From: Lunularia cruciata
Taxonomy: Eukaryota; Streptophyta; Marchantiopsida; Lunulariales; Lunulariaceae
Direction of reading: 5' to 3'
DNA: 64,000 nucleotides
Assembly (NCBI GenBank): GCA_948567375.1
Contig: OX419759.1
Span: 46,280,593 to 46,344,592 of the forward strand
Each line of letters starts with the position of its first letter. The stretch's first letter is position 1. Made by a program: the position numbers and the translations under genes. Below are positions 62,698 to 64,000 of this stretch, piece after piece. The notes under the pieces are model-generated. The model worked only from the letters and a program-made list of their open reading frames with translations. It made no database searches and was not told where the DNA came from.

Positions 62698-64000
62698 GTT
62701 CCTACTAGTATGTTTTAGTAGTGGCAATCTTGGCTCACTATAGTCAAGGACCATGGCATCAATTTCAACTTTTGATAGTTTTGCTACTTGGCCTGGTGAC
62801 TTATTTTAAGGGAATGCCCATGCAAAGAGGGATACTCTAGTACCAAAGACAATCACTCATATTTGGAGACAAGTAGTATTGTTTTATCCACCTTAGATGT
62901 TCCATTGTGGAGTTCTGAGGAGGTATTGCAACAACATGCAGATTAGTGGGTGCAACATGCTTACAATGGAGCCTTTGTATAACCAAGAGACCAATGCAAG
63001 GAGGAGCTTATTAACTTATTTCCTTTGGATACCACACTCATTGCTTGGCAATATCTAGTAGAGGGAGTATGTCTATTAGAGTTGTTTGGTGAGATTAACA
63101 TTGGATTAACTAAGACATTACAAGCAAGTATATGAGTACAAAGATACTTGTATGTGGAGAGATATAAGACTACTAGGTGAGTCTCTCTATATCATATGGT
63201 ACAGTTGGCCTATTGGTATCCCAAGTTATTACCAATATCAATTGTCAAGGGTTGTCAAAAGACTCTACCAAAAGATATTTCCTTGTTGAGGGCATAGGAT
63301 TTGGAGAGACATGTTCTTATTCATTTGGTGATTTTTGGATGGCCTTGTTAGGGACATACTCATACTAGCAAAGATCATGGTCTCCAAGATCCCCATTTTG
63401 GTGTGTTTTGGGAGATGCTACACATACTAAAACATCTCTAGGTTCATCAATCGATTTCTCTAGCCTACATTTCAGAGAATGTTCATTTGATGGGTGATTC
63501 TTGTACCTGAGTGGTGGCTAGTACACATCAAGTCCATTCTTGGATAGGACCTACCATGTTTTTAGATGCAACTAGAGTGGGGTCATGGGCTCTTTGTCTT
63601 TGGTGGATGAACCTCTTATCTAGAAAGGTTATATAACATGCTTATGATGGGATTCAATGATTAGAACCACCTTACTATTGATGATATCTTGGATGTTGGG
63701 CACTAGTCTCAAACAGCGGTAGTGGTTGATAGGTCATCTATGGTTGTGGCAAACCTTGTTAGATAGCCCCAAAGGCACTTTACCCACACTTATGAGTTTC
63801 CCAAGCTCCCATGCTTTTTTGAGAAGGAGGTCTTGGACTTGTTTGGGACTCATAGTTACAATAGTTGATGAAGCCCAATGTTGATGAGAAGGAGCGGGCA
63901 ATGGGTTTTTGTACCAATATTACTATTGTTACAATAGTGTAAGAGGCATCCAAGAATTACATGTTAGGTCAAGCTATGGACCTTAATTTTTTGACCTACA
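62698..64000. other. No recognisable gene
   Basis: AT-rich, with broken plus-strand protein-like phrases (for example HTYEFPKLPCFFEKEVLDLF near 63,790) that I cannot assign. It may be the far side of the plus-strand gag-like fragment at 53.3-54.2 kb, split by the insertion of the old element. That is an inference from orientation only. Confidence 0.35.

Overview
The window looks like nuclear DNA of a land plant. The evidence is a broken UDP-glycosyltransferase with a recognisable plant PSPG box, Mutator-like (MULE) transposase fragments, Ty3/gypsy retrotransposons including a chromovirus with a tRNA-iMet primer site, and a plant-type TTTAGGG motif inside one LTR. A bryophyte or other non-flowering plant is plausible, but I cannot fix the species. 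There are no bacterial, organellar or CRISPR features.

Layout. 1-11 kb is a visibly GC-richer block with a UGT pseudogene (1.1-2.0 kb, minus), a broken coiled-coil gene (2.3-4.2 kb, minus), unrecognised coding remnants (4.3-5.0 kb) and dispersed repeat blocks (7.8-9.7 kb). 11-25.8 kb is AT-rich, with unrecognised coding-like remnants, two MULE fragments (16.0-16.5 and 24.7-25.2 kb), a coiled-coil repeat-borne ORF family (17.5-19.7 kb, minus; second copy 48.6-49.5 kb) and a separate coiled-coil tract on the plus strand (20.9-23.3 kb) split by an LTR-like insertion. 25,821-33,171 is a young Ty3/gypsy chromovirus with 741-bp LTRs and an exact 5-bp target duplication. 33-39 kb is almost gene-free. 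39.2-43.9 kb is a second GC-richer island with the only long open host gene here: a 742-residue coiled-coil protein built from two kinds of internal repeat (40,860-43,088, minus), a paralogue of the broken copy at 2.3-4.2 kb. 44.6-47.9 kb is a tandem duplication with a period of 1,840 bp. 51.7-62.7 kb is dominated by an old minus-strand Ty3/gypsy element (54,207-62,697) with diverged LTRs, a solo LTR of the same family at 51.7 kb, a gag-like fragment on the other strand at 53.3-54.2 kb, a tRNA-derived (SINE-like) remnant at 52.55 kb, and a nested solo LTR of the chromovirus family at 58.6-59.4 kb.

How it fits together. There is no operon-like functional unit. The story is a segmental duplication of a coiled-coil gene plus its 5' flank and several non-coding blocks (2.3-9.7 kb versus 40.8-44.4 kb), one copy decayed and one still open, separated and surrounded by several generations of transposable elements. 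The most plausible undescribed item is the two-copy coiled-coil protein family. Next come the two unclassified coiled-coil ORF families, and the coding-like tracts that lie upstream of gag in both Ty3/gypsy elements.
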